A stretch of 64,000 nt of DNA from Aldehydirespirator sp965203635 (GTDB lineage Bacteria; Actinomycetota; Acidimicrobiia; Acidimicrobiales; Aldehydirespiratoraceae): the NCBI GenBank assembly GCA_965203635.1, contig OZ241903.1:1-64000 (forward strand), read 5' to 3'. A program made the position numbers and the translations under genes. Of this stretch, positions 34,878 through 42,755 are shown piece after piece (position 1 is the first letter of the stretch; each line of letters begins with the position of its first letter). The notes under the pieces are model-generated. The model had not been told where the DNA came from. It saw only the letters and a program-made list of their open reading frames with translations, and made no database searches.

Positions 34878-35858
34878 CTAGCCCGCAGCGGGCGCCAGCG
34901 CTCTGACCACGTCGAACGCGTCGACACCCTCGACCGGCAGCACCATGGGCGCGGGGCAGGTCACGCCGTTGGCGACGAAGCGCTGGATGTGATCGCGGCA
35001 CTCCTCGGGCGAGCCGTGCACCAGCAGCTCATCGACCACGCTCTCGGGGATCTTCCCGAGAGAGCCTCGACGGTCGCCCGCCTCCCACTGGGTCCAATGC
35101 TCGCCGAGCGCGTCCGTGCGGCCGAGCCAGGAGTGGAACGCCCGGTACACCGGCACGTTGAGGTACGCGGCCAGGATGAACCGGCCCGCGGCCATGGCCG
35201 CCTCGCGGTCCGGGGTGGGCAGCACGAAGATGCGGGCCACTGTCTCGGCTGCCGGGTTCTCGGACCTCACGATGCCGCATACCCGGGCTGCGTCCTCAGC
35301 CGACAGCCAGTTGATGATGGCCCCGTCGCCCTCGCGTGCCGCCAGCCGCAGCATGCGCTCTCGCAGGGCGGCCACGAAGATGGGGACGGGCTCGTCGACC
35401 TTCACGCCGAGCCGGAAGCCGCGCACCGAGAAGGTGTCGTAGTCCTCGGTGACCTTCTCACCGCTCATAGCCGCTCTCAGGAAGCGGATGGTGTCGCGCA
35501 CACGGTGATAGGGACGGTCGAAGGCCATTGCGTTCCATCGACCGACTATCACATCCGACGACGAGCCGATGCCGAGCACGAAACGGCCGGGCGCGGCCGA
35601 GGCCAGCGACGCCGCCGACTGAGCGAGCAGAGCGGGGCCGCGGGTGTAGACGGGCAGGATGGCGGTACCCAGCCGCAGGGAGGGCGCCCACACCGACGCG
35701 AGGGTGAGGGTGGTGAGGCCGTCGAAGCCGTCGGCCTCCGCTGACCAGACATCGGTGTAGCCGAGGTCGACCAACTCCTCGAAACGCTCCCGCTGGGTGT
35801 GCAGGGGGCCGGCGAAGGGCACCGTGATGCCGTGTCTTTGGGCAGAAGTCTGAGTCAC
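34878..35858 (-). CDS. LLM-class (probably F420-dependent) oxidoreductase
   Basis: 326 residues, GTG start. Luciferase-like TIM barrel: ITVPFAGPLHTQRERFEELVDLGYTDVWSAE, LRLGTAILPVYTRGPALLAQ, SAASLASAAPGRFVLGIGSSSDVIV, and a C-terminal HGSPEECRDHIQRFVANGV. In actinobacteria this subgroup usually uses F420. Substrate unknown. Confidence 0.85.
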   Translation of the reverse strand: MTQTSAQRHGITVPFAGPLHTQRERFEELVDLGYTDVWSAEADGFDGLTTLTLASVWAPSLRLGTAILPVYTRGPALLAQSAASLASAAPGRFVLGIGSSSDVIVGRWNAMAFDRPYHRVRDTIRFLRAAMSGEKVTEDYDTFSVRGFRLGVKVDEPVPIFVAALRERMLRLAAREGDGAIINWLSAEDAARVCGIVRSENPAAETVARIFVLPTPDREAAMAAGRFILAAYLNVPVYRAFHSWLGRTDALGEHWTQWEAGDRRGSLGKIPESVVDELLVHGSPEECRDHIQRFVANGVTCPAPMVLPVEGVDAFDVVRALAPAAG

Positions 35859-35896
35859 GGCGAAAGGATGTCACACCCCCTCGCCAATATGTCTAC

Positions 35897-36091
35897 ATGA
35901 CCGATCAACTGGTTCTAATCGACATCGTCCCCGCAGAGAAGGCCGACCCGAGCAGCAGCTGGCAACTCGACCCCGCCACATGCGCCATCGGCCGGCGCGG
36001 CGTGGCCCGCGCCCGCCGGGCCCTGCAGGCAGCCCGCAGTCAGGCGGAGACCGCTACCGTCCCCAGTCCCAACCTGCCCGCCGCGGCCTGA
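35897..36091 (+). CDS. Small protein of unknown function
   Basis: 64 residues. The core WQLDPATCAIGRRGVARARRALQAA resembles short actinobacterial hypotheticals with a W.LD..T..IGR.G...AR.AL pattern. Neither a Shine-Dalgarno nor a clear TANNNT box is seen. Codon use is normal for this genome. Confidence 0.5.
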   Translation: MTDQLVLIDIVPAEKADPSSSWQLDPATCAIGRRGVARARRALQAARSQAETATVPSPNLPAAA

Positions 36092-36197
36092 TCGCCGGGC
36101 GTGGCCCTATCGGCCCTTGGTCTGCTGCCGACCGCCGGGCCCCAGATGGCAACAGCCCCCATCTTGTGGAAGGACCCGTTGAAGAGAGGCAGGCGCG

Positions 36198-36746
36198 ATG
36201 ACGTGTCGAGCACTCCGAGCGCTGGCAGCGGCCGCGCCCTTGCTGATTGCGAGCGGTTGCGGAACGGACACCGGCAGCCCCGCTGACACCTCCACAGGCA
36301 CACGCGACCACCACGCGGTGAACGCGGTCGTCGAACGGGTCGTCGACGGAGACACGATCATCGCGAGGATCGGGGAGCGTTCCGAGACCGTTCGCCTCAT
36401 CGGTGTCGACGCTCCCGAGTCGGTGGCACCCACCCGGCCGGTGCAGTGCTACGGCAAGGAGGCGTCAGGCTTCCTCGATGCAGTGCTTCCCGCCGGGACA
36501 GAGATCACCCTGTTGCGCGATGTCGAGGCCCGCGATGTCTACGACCGGTTGCTGGGCTACGTCGTGCGATCCAGTGACGGACTCTTTGTCAACCTGGAGC
36601 TGGTCGCGGCCGGCTACGCCGCGGTGCTGAGCTATCCCCCCAACGACCACTACGCCGATGTACTGGACCGGGCGCAGGCGGAGGCCGTCGCCTCAGGGCT
36701 GGGGCTGTGGAGCGCCTGTGGAGGTCCCGACGTGCCGCTGGACTGA
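36198..36746 (+). CDS. Thermonuclease-like lipoprotein (SNase fold)
   Basis: 182 residues. Probable lipoprotein signal with LLIASGC, lipidated Cys near residue 21, then a short linker. The staphylococcal-nuclease domain shows VERVVDGDTI, VRLIGVDAPES, YGKEASGFL, YDRLLGYV and FVNLELVAAGYA. The Arg and Asp/Glu positions expected for nuclease activity appear present (R in VRLIG, DAPE, YDR). It would act outside the membrane on DNA or RNA. A weak GAGAGG lies upstream. Confidence 0.82.
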   Translation: MTCRALRALAAAAPLLIASGCGTDTGSPADTSTGTRDHHAVNAVVERVVDGDTIIARIGERSETVRLIGVDAPESVAPTRPVQCYGKEASGFLDAVLPAGTEITLLRDVEARDVYDRLLGYVVRSSDGLFVNLELVAAGYAAVLSYPPNDHYADVLDRAQAEAVASGLGLWSACGGPDVPLD

Positions 36747-36797
36747 CCCGGACGCGCCTGCTCACAGGCACCCGACCGGCACCGTGCCGGTGTGAGG

Positions 36798-36803
36798 TAC
36801 CGT
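36798..36803 (+). promoter_or_regulatory. TANNNT -10 box (ChbG-like gene)
   Basis: TACCGT, seven nt before GTG 36811. Confidence 0.5.
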
Positions 36804-36810
36804 CAGGGTT

Positions 36811-37650
36811 GTGGAATCGCTGGTCGAGCGACTCGGGCACCCAGCCGACGCGAGGCTCGTGATCGTCAGCGCGGACCGGATCGGCACCACCCACTCCTCC
36901 ACGGCCGGGGGCTATCAGGCCCTCCGCGAGGGCGCAGCCACGACCGGCACGATCGTCATGCCCGGCGCGTGGGCCCGCCATGGCGCCGAGCTGTACCGGG
37001 GCGAGGACCTGGGCGTCCACCTCACGCTCAATTCCGAACTCGACTGCTTCCGGTGGGGGCCGATCACCAACGCTCCGAGCCTGCTCGACGGAGACGGCGG
37101 CTTCCCCCGCACGGTGCAGGACCTGTGGGACCACGCGGACCTCGACGAGGTCCGCCGGGAGTGCCGGGCCCAGGTCGAGCGAGCCGTGCTGTGGGGATTC
37201 GACGTAACCCACCTCACCACCCACCTGTCTGCCCTTCAGCAGCGCCCGGAGTTCTTCGACGTGCTGCTGGACCTGGCAGTCTCGTTCGACCTGCCCGTGC
37301 GGCTCGAGGGTGCTGACGCCGAAGCTAAGGCCGGATTCCCGTTCCGGTCGCTGGCGACGGACGAGGGCATCGTCTTCCCGGACCACTTCCGGCTCGTCCG
37401 GGGCGACGCTCGCCGTCATGTGGTCGAGCAGCTGGGCGATCTGAGTCCGGGAGTCACCGAGTTGTCGCTGCACCCGGCCCTGGACGAGCCTGAGATTCAC
37501 GCCATCGATCCCGCAGCTGCCGGCCGGGTGGACGACCTCGCCCTTGCCCTGTCTGCCGAGGCAACCGAGATGCTCCAGCAATCCGGAGCCGTACTGGTCG
37601 GTTACCGCGCGCTGCGTAGCGCCCAGAGGAGGGCCAGGCACCGCATCTGA
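36811..37650 (+). CDS. ChbG/HpnK (YdjC)-like deacetylase family, altered active site
   Basis: 279 residues. The family removes acetyl groups from N-acetylated sugars. Overall wording is familiar (GEDLGVHLTLNSELDCFRWGPITNAPSLL, WGFDVTHL, GFPFRSLATDEGIVFPDHF). But the usual ADDFG is ADRIG here, and the usual HLDSH is HLTTH, so two acidic residues near the metal site are replaced. It may be a non-catalytic or differently acting paralogue. Its stop lies at the start of a 46-bp tandem repeat. Confidence 0.75.
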   Translation: MESLVERLGHPADARLVIVSADRIGTTHSSTAGGYQALREGAATTGTIVMPGAWARHGAELYRGEDLGVHLTLNSELDCFRWGPITNAPSLLDGDGGFPRTVQDLWDHADLDEVRRECRAQVERAVLWGFDVTHLTTHLSALQQRPEFFDVLLDLAVSFDLPVRLEGADAEAKAGFPFRSLATDEGIVFPDHFRLVRGDARRHVVEQLGDLSPGVTELSLHPALDEPEIHAIDPAAAGRVDDLALALSAEATEMLQQSGAVLVGYRALRSAQRRARHRI

Positions 37651-37768
37651 ATCTGCGGGCTTCAGCGCAGAGGGGCAAGGCGCGCATGCCCGCCGAATCT
37701 GCGGGCTTCAGCGCAGAGGGGCAAGGCGCGCATGCCCGCCGAATCTGCGGGCTTCAGCGCAGAGGGGC
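37649..37768. repeat. 46-bp tandem repeat, 2.6 copies, between convergent genes
   Basis: Copies 37649-37694 and 37695-37740 are identical; 37741-37768 matches the first 28 bases. Each unit starts GAATCTGCGGGCTTCAGCGC. It includes the last codons (APLR, stop) of the minus-strand SCP2 gene as they occur in the third copy. GCGGGC and GCCCGC in each unit could pair. No spacers, so not CRISPR. Confidence 0.9.
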
Positions 37769-38128
37769 GAGGGCTGCCCGGAGCTGGGACGACCGCAGAA
37801 GGGGGCGCCAGCCGTCGAACAGCAGGACCTGGTCGCCCTCGAGCTTCATCCGTCCCGACATGTAGGCCGCTTCCACGGACAGCTCGCCCTCCCAGGCCCG
37901 CACGAAGTCGGGGTATGACCCGGACAGCACCATGTCGGGCTCCGGGTGGCGCCCTGCCACCACTCCCACACGGCCATCAGCCACCACGACATGAAAGGGA
38001 GTTGCGCCGGCAGGCGAGCCGCTCACGACGATCTGGGCCACGCCGTCGGCCGAGCCGGGCTCGTCGACCGCCTCCAGTTCGGCCGCCACGGCCTCCAACC
38101 ACCCCTCGCTGAGAGGTTCTAGCGCCAT
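37754..38128 (-). CDS. SCP2 sterol-carrier-like small protein
   Basis: 124 residues from ATG 38128, one nt after the stop of the amidase gene, which argues against the longer frame. Resembles SCP2-like domains: FHVVVADGRVGVVAGRHPEPDMVLSG, a D-x-x-x-x segment, then SVEAAYMSGRMKLEGD. Such domains bind lipids or sterols, often as subunits or helpers of lipid-modifying enzymes. Role here unknown. Confidence 0.68.
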   Translation of the reverse strand: MALEPLSEGWLEAVAAELEAVDEPGSADGVAQIVVSGSPAGATPFHVVVADGRVGVVAGRHPEPDMVLSGSYPDFVRAWEGELSVEAAYMSGRMKLEGDQVLLFDGWRPLLRSSQLRAALAPLR

Positions 38129-38129
38129 A

Positions 38130-39017
38130 TCAATGGGACTCGCCGGCCGCCCCGGCCCGCAAACCCTCGAACAGGTCGCGCTCGGGCAAATCCGCGGGGC
38201 GGGGGCCGCGGGCCAGCACATAGTCGTCGTAGGGGTGTATGGAACGCTCAACCTCCGGGGGCAACCCGAACCAGAAGGTCGACTCGGGATCGATCTGGGT
38301 GGCATGGGCCAGCAGTCCCTCGATGCGCGCGTCGATGAACCCGTCCACGGGAACCTGGGTGGTGATCTGGTCGTCGGTGGAGGGGCGCTTGAACCACCAG
38401 TCGCTGTACGGCGACTTCAAGCCGAGGTCTTGGAACGCCTGGTGCCGCCCCTCGATGCGCTTGCGTGACCAGAGCGTGTAGTAGAGCTTGGCAGGCGACC
38501 AGGGCTCGCCGAGGTCGGGACGGTACCGGGCGTCGCCGGCGCGCTCGAAGGCAGGGATCGAGATGTCGTGGACCCGCACATGGTCCGGGTGCATGTAGCC
38601 GCCCTGATCCTCGGGATAGGTCACGATCACCTGGGGCCGGTGCCGGCGTATCGCCGACACGAGACGGCCGACCGCCTCATCCAGGTCGGCGTTGGCGAAG
38701 CAGTCGGGGTGGGCGTTGGCCTCCGACCCCTCCATTCCGGAGTCGCGATATCCGAGCATCACCACTTCGTCGTAGCCGATCACGGCCGCGGCCCGGGCCA
38801 GTTCCTCGGCTCGAATCTCGGCCAGCTTCTCGGCCATCGAGGGCTTGTCCAGCGCCGGGTTGAGGATCTCGCCCTCCTCTCCTCCCGTGCAGCACACCAG
38901 CACGGTGCGCACCCCCTCAGCGTGGTAACGCGCCACCGTGGGCGCGCCCTTGGACGCCTCGTCGTCGGGATGGGCGTGAACGGTGAGCAGGCAGAGCCGG
39001 CCGGCGGAAGTCGCCAT
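38130..39017 (-). CDS. mca: LmbE-family amidase, mycothiol S-conjugate amidase-like
   Basis: 295 residues from ATG 39017. Zinc motifs VHAHPDDEASKG and HPDHVRVHD are complete. Mca-like stretches: LVCCTGGEEGEILNPALDKP, GYRDSGMEG, YPEDQGGYMHPDH, LYYTLWSRKR, LLAHATQIDP. Mca cleaves mycothiol-toxin conjugates; MshB is the close relative in mycothiol synthesis, but the late segments favour Mca. Implies the host makes mycothiol. Confidence 0.8.
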   Translation of the reverse strand: MATSAGRLCLLTVHAHPDDEASKGAPTVARYHAEGVRTVLVCCTGGEEGEILNPALDKPSMAEKLAEIRAEELARAAAVIGYDEVVMLGYRDSGMEGSEANAHPDCFANADLDEAVGRLVSAIRRHRPQVIVTYPEDQGGYMHPDHVRVHDISIPAFERAGDARYRPDLGEPWSPAKLYYTLWSRKRIEGRHQAFQDLGLKSPYSDWWFKRPSTDDQITTQVPVDGFIDARIEGLLAHATQIDPESTFWFGLPPEVERSIHPYDDYVLARGPRPADLPERDLFEGLRAGAAGESH

Positions 39018-39025
39018 GGCCGGTG

Positions 39026-39031
39026 AAGCTA
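39026..39031 (-). promoter_or_regulatory. TANNNT -10 box (mca)
   Basis: TAGCTT on the minus strand, eight nt before ATG 39017. Confidence 0.45.
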
Positions 39032-39084
39032 GCGCCGCAGCGCACTTCAGCGCGCCGCGCCGGTTCGGCGTCACCGCCGGGCGG

Positions 39085-40326
39085 CTAGGCAGTCGGCAGG
39101 CTCGGCTCCAACGGCTCGAAGACCATCGCCGTGTCGTCGTCCCTGTTGATGAGCCGCCATCCGCACATCTCGGCCAGGTGGTCGCGTCCCTCGTCGGGGC
39201 CGCTGGCGATGAGAGCATCACCGAACTCAAGCCGCACCTCGCCGCGCGGCCGGTAGCGGTACTGGCCCCCGCGGCGGATGGCCAGCACGGTGAAGCCGGG
39301 CTCGATGTTCAGCCTCAGGTCGGCCAGCGTCCTGCCTTCTACCGCGCACCCCTCCGCCACCGGTATGTGCACCACCACCTCGTCGCTGTCGCCGAGCGCG
39401 ACGGCCAGGATCGGGTGGATCTGCTCCTGCCGCTCGATGATCCACACCATCTGCTGGGCCTGGTCGCCCAGATCCTCCGCCGCCTGCGACAGGTGCAGCA
39501 ATCCCCGAAGGCCTGAGTGGTCGACGTGCTCCCGAGCGGCGCGCAGTACCCACTCCTCCAAGCGGTCCTTCATCTCATCGAGGCGATCCTCGAGGTGACG
39601 CACCTCAGCGGCAAGGCTCTCGTCCCGCAGCACCAGCGACGAGTAGGCCAGGCCCACGGCCACCTCCGAGAGGTCCTTCATCTCCACCAGCACATCCACC
39701 GCACGGTCGAGGTCTGTGGCGACCGGACCGTCGGGCTCCTCCGGCGGCATCCAGTCCGGAGACCCGGCCAGGCTTCGCAACTCGTCGATGCCGTCAGGCG
39801 ATCCCCGCAGAAACAGCACGTCATCCGGGACGAGGACCGTGTCGCCTCCCACATCGGTGATCCACTCGCGCTCCCGGCGCACCGCCATCACCCGCATACC
39901 CATCTTGGCCGGCATCTCGTGGTCGGCCAGGCGGCGGTGGGCGAGAAGCGATCCGTCCGAGACCAGCACCCGGTGAGACACCTCCTCGGCCGCACTCAGG
40001 TCGGCCACGAGCTCTGCCGGTATGCCGACCCGGTGGGTGACGATGCGGGCAATATCGACCGCGTCGTTGGCGATGCGCTCGATGGCGGAAACCACCTGCA
40101 GCACCGACGACATGCCGTCGGCATCGCGCGGGTGACGCACGGCCAGAATGCACACCGCCCTCATGTCCTGCACCAGGTGGCTCATCCGCTCCTCGAGCGC
40201 GCCCACCTCGTCGGCCATGTCGGGATCGCCGAAGTAGAGCGCGGCGTAGGCCAGGTCCACCATCAACTCGGAGGTGTCCTTGGCCTCGGCCAGCATCTCC
40301 CGCAGATTGCGAGGTCTGTCTTCCAT
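39085..40326 (-). CDS. Regulator with two PhoU and two RCK_C (TrkA-C) modules
   Basis: 413 residues from ATG 40326, preceded by AGGAGGG about 5 nt upstream. The protein is an internal duplication: PhoU-like helices (LREMLAEAKDTSELMVDLAYAAL and AVDVLVEMKDLSEVAVGLAYSSL) each followed by a TrkA-C-like beta domain (MRVMAVRREREWITDVGGDTVLVPDDVLFLRG and FTVLAIRRGGQYRYRPRGEVRLEFGDALIASG). Soluble; likely senses a ligand and gates the MgtE-like transporter whose gene ends 49 nt upstream. Confidence 0.83.
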   Translation of the reverse strand: MEDRPRNLREMLAEAKDTSELMVDLAYAALYFGDPDMADEVGALEERMSHLVQDMRAVCILAVRHPRDADGMSSVLQVVSAIERIANDAVDIARIVTHRVGIPAELVADLSAAEEVSHRVLVSDGSLLAHRRLADHEMPAKMGMRVMAVRREREWITDVGGDTVLVPDDVLFLRGSPDGIDELRSLAGSPDWMPPEEPDGPVATDLDRAVDVLVEMKDLSEVAVGLAYSSLVLRDESLAAEVRHLEDRLDEMKDRLEEWVLRAAREHVDHSGLRGLLHLSQAAEDLGDQAQQMVWIIERQEQIHPILAVALGDSDEVVVHIPVAEGCAVEGRTLADLRLNIEPGFTVLAIRRGGQYRYRPRGEVRLEFGDALIASGPDEGRDHLAEMCGWRLINRDDDTAMVFEPLEPSLPTA

Positions 40327-40375
40327 CAGGTCCCTCCTGGAATCATCGTAGGTCTCAAGCGCAACGCCGTGCCCA

Positions 40376-41617
40376 TCAGACAACCCCAACCAAGACCACC
40401 GAGACGATCAGGGTGAACGCCCCGGCCAAGTCCAGTGACGAGGTGACCATGGGAATGCCATAGGTGTCGGGGTCGACTCCGAACCGCACTGCCGCGAGCG
40501 TTCCGTAGTAGGCGACCACCACGATCAGCACCGTGGCCAGCAGGCCGCCGAGCACAGCCACCGCGACCAGGTCTGCCAGCGGAGGGCCGGCATGGCCCGT
40601 CAGACCGGCCGCCATCGACGACACCAGGCCGAGCAGCGCGAACACCGGGAGCGACAGCGCGAAAGTGGTGGCGAGATCGACTCTTGCCTCCCCCGAGGGC
40701 ACCACGGAGGGCCTGGCCAGGCCCAGATGCAGCTTGGTGGACAGGCGGCTCGACAGCACTCCCCCGAGCGCTCCGGCCGTGGCCAGGTAGCCCGGCAGCA
40801 ATACGAGCAACACCGGGAAGGTGACGAAGTCCTCGATGCGCTTCTCGACCGTGATCCCGGCCACCAGGTCGAGCATTCCCGCCGCGATCAACACGGGGAT
40901 CGACTCGCGCATGATCGTGCGCAACTCCAGCAGCCTGCTCCGCAGCCCCCACGCCACCGACAACGCGGCCAGGACCCCCAGCACCCACGCCATCGACGGC
41001 GTGAGAATGTCGAACCCTGCGAGCTCGGCCGCCACCACCAGCGAGGGCAGGGTCACCACATCGCCTGCGACCGTCACCATCGGCGCGACCACGTTGTCGA
41101 GATCCCAGCCGAAACGCACTGCGCCGGCCGTGGTCGCCAGGGTGATCGCCAGCACGACGAAGGCAGCGATCAGACACCCCAGCGCCGAGATCACCACGAA
41201 GTCCGAGAGGCTCATCGTCGGCGAGACGTTGAAGGCCAGCGCGATGACCTTCGCCATGATGGCCAGCACCACACCCAGCGCGAGGCTCAACGCCACAGAA
41301 GCGACCGCGTTCTGCGCCATCACCGAGTCCCGCCGGCTCGACAGCCGGAATGTGCCCGCGTGGATGGCGGTGCCGAGCCGGCTGCCCAGCGCCCCGAAGA
41401 TGTTGCCCTTCACCGCGATCGCCGCCGGCACCAGCAGCAACAAACCCGGCAATTCTTCAAGAGTGTCGGTGATGGAGGCCAGGATCAGACCGGCAACGAG
41501 GCTGGCGAGAGCAGCCATCACCAGCGCAGCGAAGGCGCTGCGCACCGCCAGCAGGTCGCGCACCCAGCGCGTGGCCGCCCGCATCAGCGCATGAGGAATA
41601 CGACCGCGTGCAGCCAT
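40376..41617 (-). CDS. MgtE/SLC41-like divalent cation transporter
   Basis: 413 residues from ATG 41617; TTG 41638 adds seven. Only the membrane part of MgtE is present, duplicated as in SLC41 proteins. The pore-like segments are PAAIAVKGNIFGALGSRLG plus DNVVAPMVTVAGDVVTLPSL in the first half, and LPGYLATAGALGGVLSSRLS plus PDTYGIPMVTSSLDLAGAF in the second. About ten membrane helices. No CBS or N domain, so gating probably relies on the neighbouring PhoU/RCK protein. Mg2+ or a similar ion is the likely substrate. Confidence 0.84.
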   Translation of the reverse strand: MAARGRIPHALMRAATRWVRDLLAVRSAFAALVMAALASLVAGLILASITDTLEELPGLLLLVPAAIAVKGNIFGALGSRLGTAIHAGTFRLSSRRDSVMAQNAVASVALSLALGVVLAIMAKVIALAFNVSPTMSLSDFVVISALGCLIAAFVVLAITLATTAGAVRFGWDLDNVVAPMVTVAGDVVTLPSLVVAAELAGFDILTPSMAWVLGVLAALSVAWGLRSRLLELRTIMRESIPVLIAAGMLDLVAGITVEKRIEDFVTFPVLLVLLPGYLATAGALGGVLSSRLSTKLHLGLARPSVVPSGEARVDLATTFALSLPVFALLGLVSSMAAGLTGHAGPPLADLVAVAVLGGLLATVLIVVVAYYGTLAAVRFGVDPDTYGIPMVTSSLDLAGAFTLIVSVVLVGVV

Positions 41618-41683
41618 GCAGCAAGTGTGCTCCGTCAAGCGGGGCTTCGGCGCGAACTTGCGCGTGGCGTCATCCCGCTTGGC

Positions 41684-41689
41684 TACCGT
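41684..41689 (+). promoter_or_regulatory. TANNNT -10 box (parA)
   Basis: TACCGT, six nt before GTG 41696. Confidence 0.5.
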
Positions 41690-41695
41690 GCAGGC

Positions 41696-42490
41696 GTGAC
41701 AGTGATCGCTCTAGTGAACCAAAAGGGCGGAGTCGGCAAGACGACCACGGCGCTCGGACTGGCGTCGGCTGCCTGGGCACGACGGATTCCAAGCCTTGTG
41801 ATCGACCTCGATCCTCAGGGCAACGCAACCACCGGACTCGGGCTGTGGGCACCCGACACCAACGTGGACGAAGCTCTGGCGTCCGACCGGCCTGGAGTCG
41901 TCGCGAACCTGGCCGTTCCGTCGGGATGGCCCGACGACAAGGGTCTGCCTCCGACGGTTGTGGCATCCACTCCGGCGCTGGCGGGCCGGGAGCGGCAGTT
42001 GCTCTCCGACCCAGTCGGTGCCCAGGACCGCCTCCGGGTGGCTCTGTCGGGCCACCAGAGCCTCGTGCTGATCGACTGTCCCCCGTCGCTCGGACTCTTG
42101 ACCATCAACGCCCTGTTCGCCGCAGACGCAGCCCTGGTAGTCACCGAGCCGAGCGCGTGGGCCTCCGACGGGGTCAGCGAGATCATGCGGACCATCGAAC
42201 GCGTCGCAGCCAGGAAGCCGTCCGGCCTCCGAGTTGCGGGAGTAGCCGTCAACCGCCTCGCTCGCACCCGGGATTCCCGCTACTGGAACGAGCAGCTCAT
42301 CGCCGACCACGGGCAGCTGGTGCTGCCTGCGGTCCGCTTGCGGGCCGCGGTGGCAGAGGCCGCCGCTCGCTCGCGTCCCATTCACGCCCTGCCACCCCGT
42401 CGAGGTGCATCCGAGGCTTGCGCCGAGTTCGATCTCCTCTACGATCTAGTGATCGGCACACCAGGACCGGAGGATCGCAATGGCCTATGA
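41696..42490 (+). CDS. ParA/Soj-family ATPase
   Basis: 264 residues from GTG 41696. Deviant Walker A NQKGGVGKTTTALGLA near residues 8-15, switch I DLDPQGNATTGLG, and LVLIDCPPSLGLLTINAL (Walker B). These give an MinD/ParA dimerising ATPase that binds DNA or membrane. No parB follows; the next gene encodes a small membrane protein overlapping by 11 nt. The role may be positioning of a membrane or other cargo rather than chromosome segregation. Confidence 0.85.
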   Translation: MTVIALVNQKGGVGKTTTALGLASAAWARRIPSLVIDLDPQGNATTGLGLWAPDTNVDEALASDRPGVVANLAVPSGWPDDKGLPPTVVASTPALAGRERQLLSDPVGAQDRLRVALSGHQSLVLIDCPPSLGLLTINALFAADAALVVTEPSAWASDGVSEIMRTIERVAARKPSGLRVAGVAVNRLARTRDSRYWNEQLIADHGQLVLPAVRLRAAVAEAAARSRPIHALPPRRGASEACAEFDLLYDLVIGTPGPEDRNGL

Positions 42491-42755
42491 CCCCCAGCGC
42501 GACCAACCCCGCTACCGGCCGCACGGGAACGGGTCCTCGGTCGTCGACACCCTCCTCGACCCTGTGATCGACTCGCCGCGACCGAGCCACGGCGAGCCCC
42601 CTCCGCCACCGGGTCCCGGAATCGCTCCCGATCCACCCAGCGCCTGGAGCGAGAGGCTGCTGTACTCGGTCGGGATCTCAACGGTGCTGGGCGCCGCGGT
42701 GGGCCTGGTGGTCCTCGGGTTGCTCTGGAGGGCGTGGAAGCGCCGCTCCCGCTAG
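42480..42755 (+). CDS. Small Pro-rich protein with one C-terminal membrane helix
   Basis: 91 residues. ATG 42480 with GGAGG seven to eight nt upstream, inside parA. The N-terminal 55 residues are polar and Pro-rich. A single hydrophobic helix (VGISTVLGAAVGLVVLGLLW) precedes a basic tail (KRRSR), a tail-anchor pattern with the N-terminus inside. No known family. Coupled translation suggests it partners the ParA. The stop overlaps the convergent nuclease gene by 4 nt. Confidence 0.75.
   Translation: MAYDPQRDQPRYRPHGNGSSVVDTLLDPVIDSPRPSHGEPPPPPGPGIAPDPPSAWSERLLYSVGISTVLGAAVGLVVLGLLWRAWKRRSR

Noticed and set aside
37649..37768. CRISPR array
   Set aside because: Repeats are directly adjacent with no unique spacers and no cas genes nearby.
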